DNA of 39,360 nucleotides. It comes from an uncultured bacterium (lineage in GTDB: Bacteria; Bacillota; Clostridia; Lachnospirales; Lachnospiraceae). Below, in pieces: positions 1 to 7,480 of the stretch (position 1 is its first letter; each line of letters opens with the position of its first letter). The stretch is from the NCBI GenBank assembly GCA_947574055.1, contig CANPIC010000028.1, forward strand, positions 1-39,360, written 5' to 3'. Both the position numbers and the translations under genes were made by a program. A model generated the notes under the pieces. That model was given only the letters and a program-made list of their open reading frames with translations, did no database searches and was not told the origin of the DNA.

Positions 1-11
1 ATGAGTCAAAC

Positions 12-30
12 CTGCCCCTGTTTTGGTCTA
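12..30. repeat. 19-base element, copy 1 (second copy at 5279-5297)
   Basis: The sequence CTGCCCCTGTTTTGGTCTA matches 17 of 19 bases of a segment at 5279-5297. The second copy is part of the terminator hairpin behind hemZ, while this one lies just beyond the end of the ABC ATPase gene. The window begins too close to tell whether this copy is also half of a hairpin. The two copies bracket the sigma/ABC cassette. Confidence 0.5.
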
Positions 31-61
31 TCTATTAACCGACAGCCCCTTTTTCCTGCCT

Positions 62-748
62 TCAGATCCTTTCTCCTCTCACCACCGAAAGCATCCCGTC
101 TGTCATGCCATAGACCACATCTGCCGCAGCGGCCACCGCTTCGTTGTGAGTCACCACGATTACCGCATAATGATCTTCGTGAGCCAGCCGGCAAAGAAGG
201 CCGACTATCACCTTTTCATTCTGACTGTCCAGATTTCCCGTCGGCTCGTCGGCCAAAAGAATCTCCCCGCCGGAGGCCATGGCTCTGGCGATGGCTACTC
301 TCTGCTGTTCCCCGCCGCTTATCATACCCGGCCTCTTCCTGTAAACCGACTCCGGCAGTCCGACCTTTTGCAGATATTCGCAGGCCCTGGCTTTCGCCTC
401 TTTCACGGGGACATGCTGCAGTTCCATGGGAAACATCACATTCTCTGTCACTGTCATAAGGGGGAACAGATGAAACGCCTGATAGATTACCGAAGCCCGT
501 CTGAGCCGGTACGCGTCCCGGTTCATCTGCCGGATATCCTCTCCATCTATGGTAAGTGTACCCTCCGTGGGCACATCCAGCCCCGCAAGCAGTGAGAGAA
601 AAGTGCTCTTTCCGCTGCCCGACTTCCCGATGATCGCATACACCCGGCCCCGCGCAAAAGAACAACTGATCCCGGCAAGCGCCTTTGTCTTCTGGTACTT
701 CGTCTGATACACATAACCCACATCTACCGCCTCGATCACCTTTTTCAT
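62..748 (-). CDS. ABC transporter ATP-binding protein (MacB/LolD/BceA-type)
   Basis: A 228-residue nucleotide-binding subunit that would power the two FtsX-type permeases encoded just upstream. Visible motifs are Walker A GKSGSGKST (residues 41-49), signature SGGEQQR, Walker B ILLADEPTGNLDS and an H-loop histidine in VVTHNE. The TGNLDS form and total length are typical of the MacB/LolD/BceA class, which works with FtsX-fold permeases in peptide or lipid export or peptide sensing. The start at 748 was chosen over an in-frame ATG at 787 because AAGGAG lies at the right distance and the family homology begins at MKKVIEA. It is the last gene of a minus-strand unit starting with a sigma factor, 51 bases behind the larger permease. 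The substrate is unknown. Confidence 0.93.
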   Translation of the reverse strand: MKKVIEAVDVGYVYQTKYQKTKALAGISCSFARGRVYAIIGKSGSGKSTFLSLLAGLDVPTEGTLTIDGEDIRQMNRDAYRLRRASVIYQAFHLFPLMTVTENVMFPMELQHVPVKEAKARACEYLQKVGLPESVYRKRPGMISGGEQQRVAIARAMASGGEILLADEPTGNLDSQNEKVIVGLLCRLAHEDHYAVIVVTHNEAVAAAADVVYGMTDGMLSVVRGERI

Positions 749-799
749 CTCTTCTCCTTTTCCTTCCCTTAAACAGACAACCGCCAACCATCCCTGCAG

Positions 800-2686
800 C
801 TACTTTTTTGCTTCAGCCAGAAGCGCCAGCGGCTCCTTCTGCAAATTTCTGTATATCCCTGAAAGAGCGATTCCCATGGCAAACAAAAAAACCAGGCCAC
901 TGCAAAGAAATGACATCCGCCAGTCCGCTTCTTTCAGATAAGCAGCTCTTACCGTCTCGTTTCCATCTGCCTTCCCGTCTGTCATCTCCTCCTCGCTCCT
1001 TTCCGCATTGAGCTGTACCTCCCCATTGCTGAAGCGGGTGTCAAAAGTTTCCGTAGCGGTCATCCCAACCGCCGCCCTGCCCGCGAAAAGCTGACCTGCG
1101 CAGCCGCCCGTTATGCTGCCAGACAGGGAGATAACCAAGACCCCGACAAGCAGAGAACAGGCACACTGCCTCTTTGTCATGCCAAGGGACCGTTCGATGG
1201 CCGTCTGCTTTTGCTGTTTTGTGATCAGGAGATGGCAGAAAAAAATCACGATGCAGACTGCGCTGGCAATGCCCGTCATCAGCAGGATAAAAGCCAGGGT
1301 CCGCATATTCTCCAGACCGCCTTCCAACTTACTGTAACCGCCGTCATAAAAAGTAATCTCCACCTGCTCTATCCCCTGCGCCTCCCACAGCCTTTGAAAA
1401 TTTTCCATACTCTCACTGCCATTGGGAATCCGAAAAGATGTGGTATAACCCTTCATAGGACCATAGCATGCGATGTTATTTTCATCGCTGTTTTTGATGG
1501 AAGCGGTGGGTATGAAAACCTCATTTCTCTCTAACAGATATCCCCATCCCCCTTCCATGGTACCCACGCCCACATCGTAAATACCCTTGATCGTATAATC
1601 GCTCTCCTCAAAGGGCTCATAGACCCCGCCGTCGGCCCGCAGTCGGCCCTCGCTGCCGCCCACATTCGGTGTAGCCGCATAGTTGGCATAGCGCAGCGCC
1701 AAATGCAGGGGATCTCCTGTCTTAAGCCCATTTGTTCTGGCAAAGGCAGACGATACCAGACATACCCGGTTCCCCTGCTGGTAGTCCTCTTCCGAAAAGA
1801 GTTCCCCTTCCACCAGGTAAGCCTGCTTGTTATAAAATGCCATCACCAGATTCAGATCTTCTGTAGCCGTTACCGGAAAAGACAGATGACGCGAACCGCG
1901 CAGCACGCAGTCCTCACAAAACTTCATCCAGGCCTGCCCTTCCCTGCTCTCATAAAAACCCGTTGTCACCTCCGCGATCCAGTTCCCTGTCAGTTCCGTA
2001 GGCAGCCGCCTCCCCTCCGGGCCGGCCTGTGTGGAATAAGGCCCTTCCAGCGGCATGTACTCATATCTGGCAGCGGAACCATTCTCGTCAAAATCGTGGG
2101 TAAATCCATCCTGCAGCGCCATCACATAAGTCTTATCCGCGTATAACATCTGCGGTTTCTCCGTAAAATGGTCACATAAGTAAAAGTAAAGAACGTTGGG
2201 CTGATAAGTACTGTACAGCACCCGTTTCAGCTCCATCTTCACAGGACCGGCGGGCACGCAGTCCTCCACCGGCGATGCCTCCACGACCATAAACTGCCAC
2301 AGACCTCCCTCCCTCTCCTTAAATGCATAGTCCTGCGGCAGTGCCTCATAGTAAGCCCGCTGCTCCGGCCCGCTCAGATACCCGGCTCCCTCAAAATCGA
2401 GCACATCAGGGGAAATGATCTCTCCGTAAACCGCCCTGTTGTAATAGCGGTAGTCTTCCCGGTCAGCAGACCATACCGCTTCCTGCTCTGTCCTCTCCGG
2501 CAACTGCTCCACCGTGCCAATGGTCATAAAGATCTCTGCAAACCGTTTTAAATTGTCTCTGCAAAGTTTCCACAGACTGCCTCCCGCACTGACCAGCGCC
2601 ACCGTAAAAGAAAGCAGCAGAAAAAAGAGCACTGTCCTTACCGGTGTTCGCAAAAGTCTGGTCAAACTGTTCCTGATCATTCTCAT
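800..2686 (-). CDS. FtsX-like ABC permease, large (628 aa)
   Basis: Membrane subunit of an ABC system. The layout is FtsX/MacB-like: one N-terminal membrane span (about residues 17-37), a very large extracytoplasmic region of roughly 420 residues, then three C-terminal spans (about 462-486, 507-530 and 590-612). An unusual hydrophilic, acidic insert of about 55 residues separates the last two spans. The start has a purine-rich AAAGGGGGG site directly upstream; a second in-frame ATG two codons later is possible. It starts 10 bases behind the smaller permease and is probably its partner in a heterodimer. The extracellular domain shows no motif I recognise, so the ligand cannot be predicted. Confidence 0.88.
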   Translation of the reverse strand: MRMIRNSLTRLLRTPVRTVLFFLLLSFTVALVSAGGSLWKLCRDNLKRFAEIFMTIGTVEQLPERTEQEAVWSADREDYRYYNRAVYGEIISPDVLDFEGAGYLSGPEQRAYYEALPQDYAFKEREGGLWQFMVVEASPVEDCVPAGPVKMELKRVLYSTYQPNVLYFYLCDHFTEKPQMLYADKTYVMALQDGFTHDFDENGSAARYEYMPLEGPYSTQAGPEGRRLPTELTGNWIAEVTTGFYESREGQAWMKFCEDCVLRGSRHLSFPVTATEDLNLVMAFYNKQAYLVEGELFSEEDYQQGNRVCLVSSAFARTNGLKTGDPLHLALRYANYAATPNVGGSEGRLRADGGVYEPFEESDYTIKGIYDVGVGTMEGGWGYLLERNEVFIPTASIKNSDENNIACYGPMKGYTTSFRIPNGSESMENFQRLWEAQGIEQVEITFYDGGYSKLEGGLENMRTLAFILLMTGIASAVCIVIFFCHLLITKQQKQTAIERSLGMTKRQCACSLLVGVLVISLSGSITGGCAGQLFAGRAAVGMTATETFDTRFSNGEVQLNAERSEEEMTDGKADGNETVRAAYLKEADWRMSFLCSGLVFLFAMGIALSGIYRNLQKEPLALLAEAKK

Positions 2687-2696
2687 AGCCCCCCCT

Positions 2697-3929
2697 TTAC
2701 TCTTTTTTGGTAAGCATCTCCATCACGCTGAGCCTGTGGAGAGCCAGAATCGCCATCGCCGCGCCGGCCAGAAAGGCCAGAAAAAACATCGTCCCTGATA
2801 AGGCGAGCACCCTGACAGCCGGTCGCAGGAAAACCGCCGCTGCCAGGCTTCCCAATACACAGGCAGCCGCTTCCACAAACGCTGTCTCCCCCAAAAGCAG
2901 GAAAAAACTCCTGCTCTGCCCCGTCCCCAGTGAGCGCATAAGGGCATATTCCTCCCATCTGCTCTGCAGGGAGAGGTAACTGCAAAGATAGCCGATGAAA
3001 ATGATAATCGCCGTCAGAAAAGGCAACATTCCTTTCAGAAGTGCCAGGTTCCTGGAAAGTGTCTCTGCCGAGCGGATAAACGCCTCATCCATAATTGTCA
3101 GTGCATTGCCGTCCGCGCGCTCCCTCGCCCTCGTGATAACAGGCAAAAATCCGAGTTCCCCGTGCATCTGCGCCTTCAGATCGTTTAACTGAAATGGGTC
3201 CTTTACCACAAAGGAACCGGAATCCGCAAAGAAAGCAATCCCCTGGCTGTGGTAAGCCTCCCGCATATAGTCAAGGGGCACAATGACCTCCGGTACTATC
3301 CACTCCCCCTGATAGTCTTCGATCTGCATACATCCCACGATTTGATAGCGGTCTGTGACAAGGGGATCTATAAAAACCTCGTTCCCCTCTGTCGCATAGC
3401 GGTAATAAAACAAAGTCCATGTCACATCATCCCCGAGGGACAGGCCCCGCTCCTCCAGTAGTGTGGCATCCAGCAGGCAAACCTTCTGCGTTGTCGCCAG
3501 GATCTCTTCGTCCACACCATCCAGCCAGATGATCTCCTCCCTTTTCATACCCGAAACGCCCTCCGGCACATTCGTACCGATGCCAAAATGATTCAGCTTT
3601 TCCTTGTATTCCTCTATGGCAAACGCACCAAATCCAAATTTCAGACGCACGGTAAAGACCGGGTCTTTCACATATGCCGACTCCCGCACACCCATCATCC
3701 GCTCTTCCCGGATGGCCATGCCCTCGCTCCGGGAACCATTCAGTGTGCTGATCCTGGCTGTGATTGTAAGTACCTCTGGAAGTTCTGTAAGCTGTTTTTT
3801 TGTACTGTCCATATTCCCTGCATAGATATCCAGAATAAGGACCGTCAACACACCGATCAAAATATGCAGAATATTTTTCTTTCCGTGCCGCACAAGATTC
3901 TTCGCGGCCTGTCTGAACAAAAATTTCAT
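2697..3929 (-). CDS. FtsX-like ABC permease, small (410 aa)
   Basis: Second membrane subunit of the ABC system. It has an N-terminal span (about residues 19-38) preceded by a basic RQAAKNLVRHGKKN stretch typical of MacB/FtsX permeases. An extracytoplasmic domain of about 250 residues follows, then three C-terminal spans after residue ~290. The segment SRWEEYALMRSLGTGQSR near the first C-terminal span is the usual FtsX cytoplasmic loop that contacts the ATPase. The start at 3929 was chosen because its ATG overlaps the TGA of the anti-sigma-like gene (ATGA), implying translational coupling. A longer reading from 3977 would run 16 codons into that gene. Confidence 0.88.
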   Translation of the reverse strand: MKFLFRQAAKNLVRHGKKNILHILIGVLTVLILDIYAGNMDSTKKQLTELPEVLTITARISTLNGSRSEGMAIREERMMGVRESAYVKDPVFTVRLKFGFGAFAIEEYKEKLNHFGIGTNVPEGVSGMKREEIIWLDGVDEEILATTQKVCLLDATLLEERGLSLGDDVTWTLFYYRYATEGNEVFIDPLVTDRYQIVGCMQIEDYQGEWIVPEVIVPLDYMREAYHSQGIAFFADSGSFVVKDPFQLNDLKAQMHGELGFLPVITRARERADGNALTIMDEAFIRSAETLSRNLALLKGMLPFLTAIIIFIGYLCSYLSLQSRWEEYALMRSLGTGQSRSFFLLLGETAFVEAAACVLGSLAAAVFLRPAVRVLALSGTMFFLAFLAGAAMAILALHRLSVMEMLTKKE

Positions 3930-4588
3930 TTCCGATACCCCGAACTTTCCCATACGCGTTTCAGTTCCGCGTAACACTTTCCGTCCTCTTTGGTCAGTTC
4001 CAGCTCCAGTGCCGCCTGTCGCTCTCTGTCCTCATCCACGATCCAGAGCCGAAACAAGCCTCCCATGACTCTGCCGGCATCCTCCGGCCTGTCCGGCGCC
4101 ACCTTCCACACAATAAACCCTCCCTCCTCCCCCACAAAATCATCTCTGATGACAACAAATTCCCTGTCATAAAGATAATGCTCAGACACTTCCAGCCGGA
4201 ACGTACAAAGATAGGGATACGCCCCTCCCTTTTCCAGAGGCTGAAACGGTTCCTTCTTCAGCAAAATCCGCTCTCCTTCCACAAGTTTCTGCCAGCCGTG
4301 CTCCTGCGTAGCGGCATAGACCACCACATCTCCCCCGATAACCCCCGGTCTTACCATACACAGATAAAAAAATAACAGACACGCAGCTAAAACTGCCGCC
4401 GCTATGCCGGGAGACAGAGATCTCCGGCTCCTTTTCCCCGTCCTGACCCCTTCTGTCATGCGTTTCACTGCCGCTTGATCAGGCACGAGCCTGTGGGCCG
4501 CGGCCCGCAGACGGCTCTCTGCACCCTCCTCCAGGACACCGCATTTATCTCTTGCCGTTTCTTTTCCGTTCCACGCTCTTTGTTCCAT
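3926..4588 (-). CDS. Putative anti-sigma factor, single-span membrane protein
   Basis: A 220-residue protein directly behind the ECF sigma gene, the classical place for its anti-sigma factor. It has a cytoplasmic N-terminus of about 58 residues, one hydrophobic span (about residues 60-82, following a basic GKRSRRS stretch) and an external C-terminal domain of about 140 residues rich in aromatic and charged residues. No zinc-binding HxxxCxxC anti-sigma motif is visible, so it is not a ZAS-type anti-sigma. The assignment rests on topology and gene order. A strong AAGGAGGG site precedes the ATG. Its last codons overlap the start of the small permease by four bases, tying the sensor to the transporter. 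Confidence 0.68.
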   Translation of the reverse strand: MEQRAWNGKETARDKCGVLEEGAESRLRAAAHRLVPDQAAVKRMTEGVRTGKRSRRSLSPGIAAAVLAACLLFFYLCMVRPGVIGGDVVVYAATQEHGWQKLVEGERILLKKEPFQPLEKGGAYPYLCTFRLEVSEHYLYDREFVVIRDDFVGEEGGFIVWKVAPDRPEDAGRVMGGLFRLWIVDEDRERQAALELELTKEDGKCYAELKRVWESSGYRK

Positions 4589-4624
4589 GAGATTCTTTCC
4601 CTCCTTAGCGCCTTCTCTTCCCTG

Positions 4625-5122
4625 CTAATCCGCGCCCTCTAATATGCCCCGCAGCTTTCTGCGTCCTCTCTCCAGACGTTTTCTCACCGCAGATTCGGTA
4701 AGTTTGAGCATCCTGGCAATCTCCTTTCCCTGATACCCTTCCACATAATGTAACAGCAAAACTTCCCTGTACTGAAACGGAAGAAGCATAAGGCTGTCCA
4801 TCAGCCGGATATCCTCTTCCTCCTCATAATACCAGGATAGTTGCTCTATCCCGATCTTCGGATGATTTTTATAAAAGCGCAGCCTGTTTTTACAGAGGTT
4901 GATATCCACCCGGATCAGCCATGCCTTTCGCTGTCCCTCTGTCTCAAACGCTTTCCCTTTTTCCGCTTGCTCCATATATTTAATCAATGTATCCTGTACA
5001 ACATCCTCGGCGTCAAAAGCGATTTTCATCATCACAAAGGCAATCCGGTAAAGCATATTTCCATACGCCTGAAAAACCTCATCCACACTCTGATCCGGGC
5101 TGTTCCTCCTTTTTTCCAACAT
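4625..5122 (-). CDS. ECF-type RNA polymerase sigma factor
   Basis: A 165-residue sigma-70 family protein with only regions 2 and 4, as in ECF (group IV) factors. Region 2 contains YRIAFVMMKIAFDAEDVVQD, with the usual DAEDVVQDT core-binding segment. Region 4 contains LPFQYREVLLLHYVEGYQG followed by a helix-turn-helix (EIARMLKLTESAVRKRL) that would read the -35 element. An in-frame ATG at 5260 would add 46 residues, but that stretch overlaps the probable promoter and is unlike any sigma region, so 5122 is preferred. It heads a five-gene unit (sigma, anti-sigma-like, two permeases, ATPase) and presumably activates its own operon. Confidence 0.9.
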   Translation of the reverse strand: MLEKRRNSPDQSVDEVFQAYGNMLYRIAFVMMKIAFDAEDVVQDTLIKYMEQAEKGKAFETEGQRKAWLIRVDINLCKNRLRFYKNHPKIGIEQLSWYYEEEEDIRLMDSLMLLPFQYREVLLLHYVEGYQGKEIARMLKLTESAVRKRLERGRRKLRGILEGAD

Positions 5123-5184
5123 CTCACCGCCTTCGGCTGCCCCGTTTTTTCTTCCGCTTTTTCTTTTTAAGCTATGGTCTTTAC

Positions 5185-5217
5185 TAATAAAACACATGGC
5201 AGCACAAAAATGTGACA
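5185..5217 (-). promoter_or_regulatory. Candidate ECF promoter of the sigma/ABC unit
   Basis: On the minus strand, TGTCACA (5217-5211) is followed about 16 bases later by TGTTTTATT, with a CACATTTTTGTG inverted repeat in between. There is no good housekeeping -35/-10 pair in this interval. The arrangement suits an autoregulated ECF promoter, but the match is only by general shape. Confidence 0.3.
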
Positions 5218-5237
5218 CCCCTTGCCTTTTTTTGTTT

Positions 5238-5287
5238 ATAAAAACCGCAGGGGCAGACATGGCTCATAAAAGCCACATCTGCCCCTG
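5238..5287 (-). terminator. Rho-independent terminator behind hemZ
   Basis: Arms 5272-5287 and 5248-5263 pair over 16 positions with two central mismatches, around an 8-base loop. On the minus strand the hairpin is followed by CGGTTTTTAT. It ends the apt-rel-MBL-hemZ transcript and lies immediately upstream of the sigma-factor promoter region. Confidence 0.8.
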
Positions 5288-5297
5288 TTCTGGTCCA
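5279..5297. repeat. 19-base element, copy 2
   Basis: CTGCCCCTGTTCTGGTCCA differs at two positions (C for T) from 12-30. The first nine bases form part of the hemZ terminator stem. The element therefore marks both edges of the cassette at 62-5122. Confidence 0.5.
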
Positions 5298-5313
5298 CAG
5301 CCAAAATCCCTTT

Positions 5314-6789
5314 TTACTCCGCAAAAAGTTTCCGTTTCCTCTCAATCATCTCGTCGATTCTTTCTATAAAAGAAGCCACATCTTTGACATTTTCGCACCG
5401 CTCAATCCGTCCGTCCGGGTACACCCGTTTACTGATCGAACCAGCGCCCAATGCCGCGATAGACTGTTTCTCCTCCATCATCAGGATGTTATAGATACCA
5501 TAGCAGCCGGGCCTGGCATAACCGACATTTTCAAAATTCCCGGCCATGTTCTTCTGGCGGTACAGATAATAAGGCTGCATACCCATGGAAGCAGCCGCTG
5601 CCGAAGCGATCTCCATCATAGCATCCGTATTGTGGATCGTCTGCAGACCGTTTTCTGCAATCCATCTGCTCAGCGCCGAGGCCCGCTTTACCGCCAGCGA
5701 ATGAACAGTCAGACTGTCCGGCCCCAAAGCCCTGACTGCCTCTGTCGTATAGCGGACATCCGCTCCCGTCTCGCCCGGCAGTCCCAGGATCAGATCCATA
5801 TTGATATTATCAAAACCGCAGGCCCTGGCCAGATGAAAGGCATCTGCCACCTGCTCCGGTGTATGCTTTCTGCCGATCAGCCGCAGGGTTTCTTCCCGCA
5901 TTGTCTGAGGATTGACAGAGATGCGGGTCACCCCACACGCTTTTAATACCTGTAGCTTTTCCTGCGTAATGCTGTCTGCACGCCCCGCTTCGACGGTAAA
6001 TTCCTGTACACTGCCAAACGGAAAATACCGATGCAGCTTATCCAGCAGCCATTCCAACTGCGCCGGGCTCAGTGTCGTCGGCGTTCCGCCGCCTATGTAT
6101 ACACTGTCCAGGACTTTTCCCTGAAACGCCGCCGCCGTATCACAGATCTCCCGTTCCAGCGCTGCCAGATAATCCGCCACCCGGTCCCTCCATGCCCCGA
6201 TGGAGCAAGAGGTAAAAGAACAGTACAGACAGGTCGTGGGGCAGAACGGAATACCAAGATACAGACTGTAGCCGTCTCTGTAATGGATACGTGACAGCAG
6301 TTCCCGCTCCCTCTCAGCAATGTCCAGGCAAAGCCTGCCTTTTTCATCGCTGAGATAATAGGTTTCCTGCATCTGCCGGAAAATTTCCTCTTTTGCCTTC
6401 CCCTGTTCTAACATGTCCATGGCAATCTTCGTCGGCCGGATACCGGTAAGCGTCCCCCAGGGCAGACTTTTTCCCGTATAAGAGGATAAGATCTCATAAA
6501 TCAGCTGCTTTAACACATTTTTCACCCGGATCTTATCTGCATCCGGCCCCAATGGCGCCGTTTTTTCCGCCACTGGTAACCACGCCCCGTCCTCTCCCTT
6601 ACATTCGGAAAGGAGCAGTGTGATCGCTTCCCTGCTCCTTGTCAGTCTGATCTGGGGGAGTCCCCTGTCAGATCCGATATCTTTTTCCCCTTCCACAAAA
6701 ACCTTGACCTCCGATGTGGGATAAAAGGCTTTGACCAGGGAATGGATATCATATTCGTATCCTGTTTCGTTCAATATAACCGCTATCAT
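5314..6789 (-). CDS. hemZ: HemZ, radical SAM coproporphyrinogen dehydrogenase-like protein
   Basis: A 491-residue radical SAM protein of the HemN/HemZ family, which oxidatively decarboxylates coproporphyrinogen III or otherwise handles haem or porphyrin without oxygen. The iron-sulfur cluster motif CPTTCLYC (Cys183, Cys187, Cys190) is intact. It is followed by the SAM-binding YIGGGTPT and the HemZ-type N-terminal block GTLTGIRPTK (residues 112-121). Length and N-terminal domain fit HemZ rather than HemN/HemW. A GGGAG site precedes the ATG. It is the last gene of the apt-rel-MBL-hemZ series. Whether HemZ proteins of strict anaerobes really make haem is uncertain, and no other haem gene is in the window. 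Confidence 0.92.
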   Translation of the reverse strand: MIAVILNETGYEYDIHSLVKAFYPTSEVKVFVEGEKDIGSDRGLPQIRLTRSREAITLLLSECKGEDGAWLPVAEKTAPLGPDADKIRVKNVLKQLIYEILSSYTGKSLPWGTLTGIRPTKIAMDMLEQGKAKEEIFRQMQETYYLSDEKGRLCLDIAERERELLSRIHYRDGYSLYLGIPFCPTTCLYCSFTSCSIGAWRDRVADYLAALEREICDTAAAFQGKVLDSVYIGGGTPTTLSPAQLEWLLDKLHRYFPFGSVQEFTVEAGRADSITQEKLQVLKACGVTRISVNPQTMREETLRLIGRKHTPEQVADAFHLARACGFDNINMDLILGLPGETGADVRYTTEAVRALGPDSLTVHSLAVKRASALSRWIAENGLQTIHNTDAMMEIASAAAASMGMQPYYLYRQKNMAGNFENVGYARPGCYGIYNILMMEEKQSIAALGAGSISKRVYPDGRIERCENVKDVASFIERIDEMIERKRKLFAE

Positions 6790-6846
6790 TTCCGCTCTCC
6801 CTTGCCGCTGCTTCGGCGAATCTGGCCGACTGCCACTCCTTTGTCC

Positions 6847-7479
6847 CTATGCACAGAAGGGATTGTATTTCTTCTCATATCCGATCTCTGTTGCCTCACC
6901 ATGCCCCGGATATACCTTCGTCTCATCCGGCAGAGAAAAGAGCTTCTCTTTGACAGAGCGGACAAGCTCACCCATATCTCCGGTAGGCAGATCAGTCCTT
7001 CCCACGGAATCGGCAAACAGCGTATCCCCGCTGACCAGAAAGCCGCCCTGCGGAAAGTAATAGCAGCAGCTCCCTTCTGTATGGCCCGGTGTCCCGATCA
7101 GCCTGCAGGTGATACCGGCTATGGTAATCTCTTCCCCGTCTTTCCCATACACATCCGCTTTTACACTGCAGGCCCTGCCGGCTCCTGCCGAGACATTGAG
7201 CCTGGTATCACCCAGCAGTGTCTTCTCCCGCTCCCAGGCATAGACCGGCGCACCGCTCTCCTCCCGCAGCTTCTCCAGTCCCCATATATGGTCAAAGTGC
7301 CCGTGTGTCAGCAAAATGCCTGCCACCGTAAACCCCCGCTGCTTCAGAGCGTCATAAATATAGGCACCCTGATCCGCAGGATCAATAAAGATTACCTCGC
7401 TTTTTCCCTCTTCATATATAAAATAACAATTTGTCTGACAAACACCCATCATAAGACGCCCGATTTTTAAATCTGCCAT
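6847..7479 (-). CDS. Metallo-beta-lactamase-fold hydrolase (glyoxalase II-like)
   Basis: A 210-residue MBL-fold enzyme, probably a thioester or lactone hydrolase of the glyoxalase II/YcbL type. The metal ligands are visible: HGHFDH (residues 59-64), TPGHTEGS, the bridging aspartate in SGDTLF, and the final histidine in YPGHGEAT. The short length without a C-terminal substrate domain resembles YcbL/GloB2 proteins. The ATG at 7479 was chosen over one at 7500: it sits two bases behind the rel stop codon and has AGGA about seven bases upstream. Its position between rel and hemZ appears common in Clostridia but does not reveal the substrate. Confidence 0.9.
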   Translation of the reverse strand: MADLKIGRLMMGVCQTNCYFIYEEGKSEVIFIDPADQGAYIYDALKQRGFTVAGILLTHGHFDHIWGLEKLREESGAPVYAWEREKTLLGDTRLNVSAGAGRACSVKADVYGKDGEEITIAGITCRLIGTPGHTEGSCCYYFPQGGFLVSGDTLFADSVGRTDLPTGDMGELVRSVKEKLFSLPDETKVYPGHGEATEIGYEKKYNPFCA

Positions 7480-7480
7480 A

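Noticed and set aside
1..595. Long open frames on the plus strand at the window start
   Set aside because: They are antisense to the ABC ATPase, whose Walker and signature motifs are intact on the minus strand.
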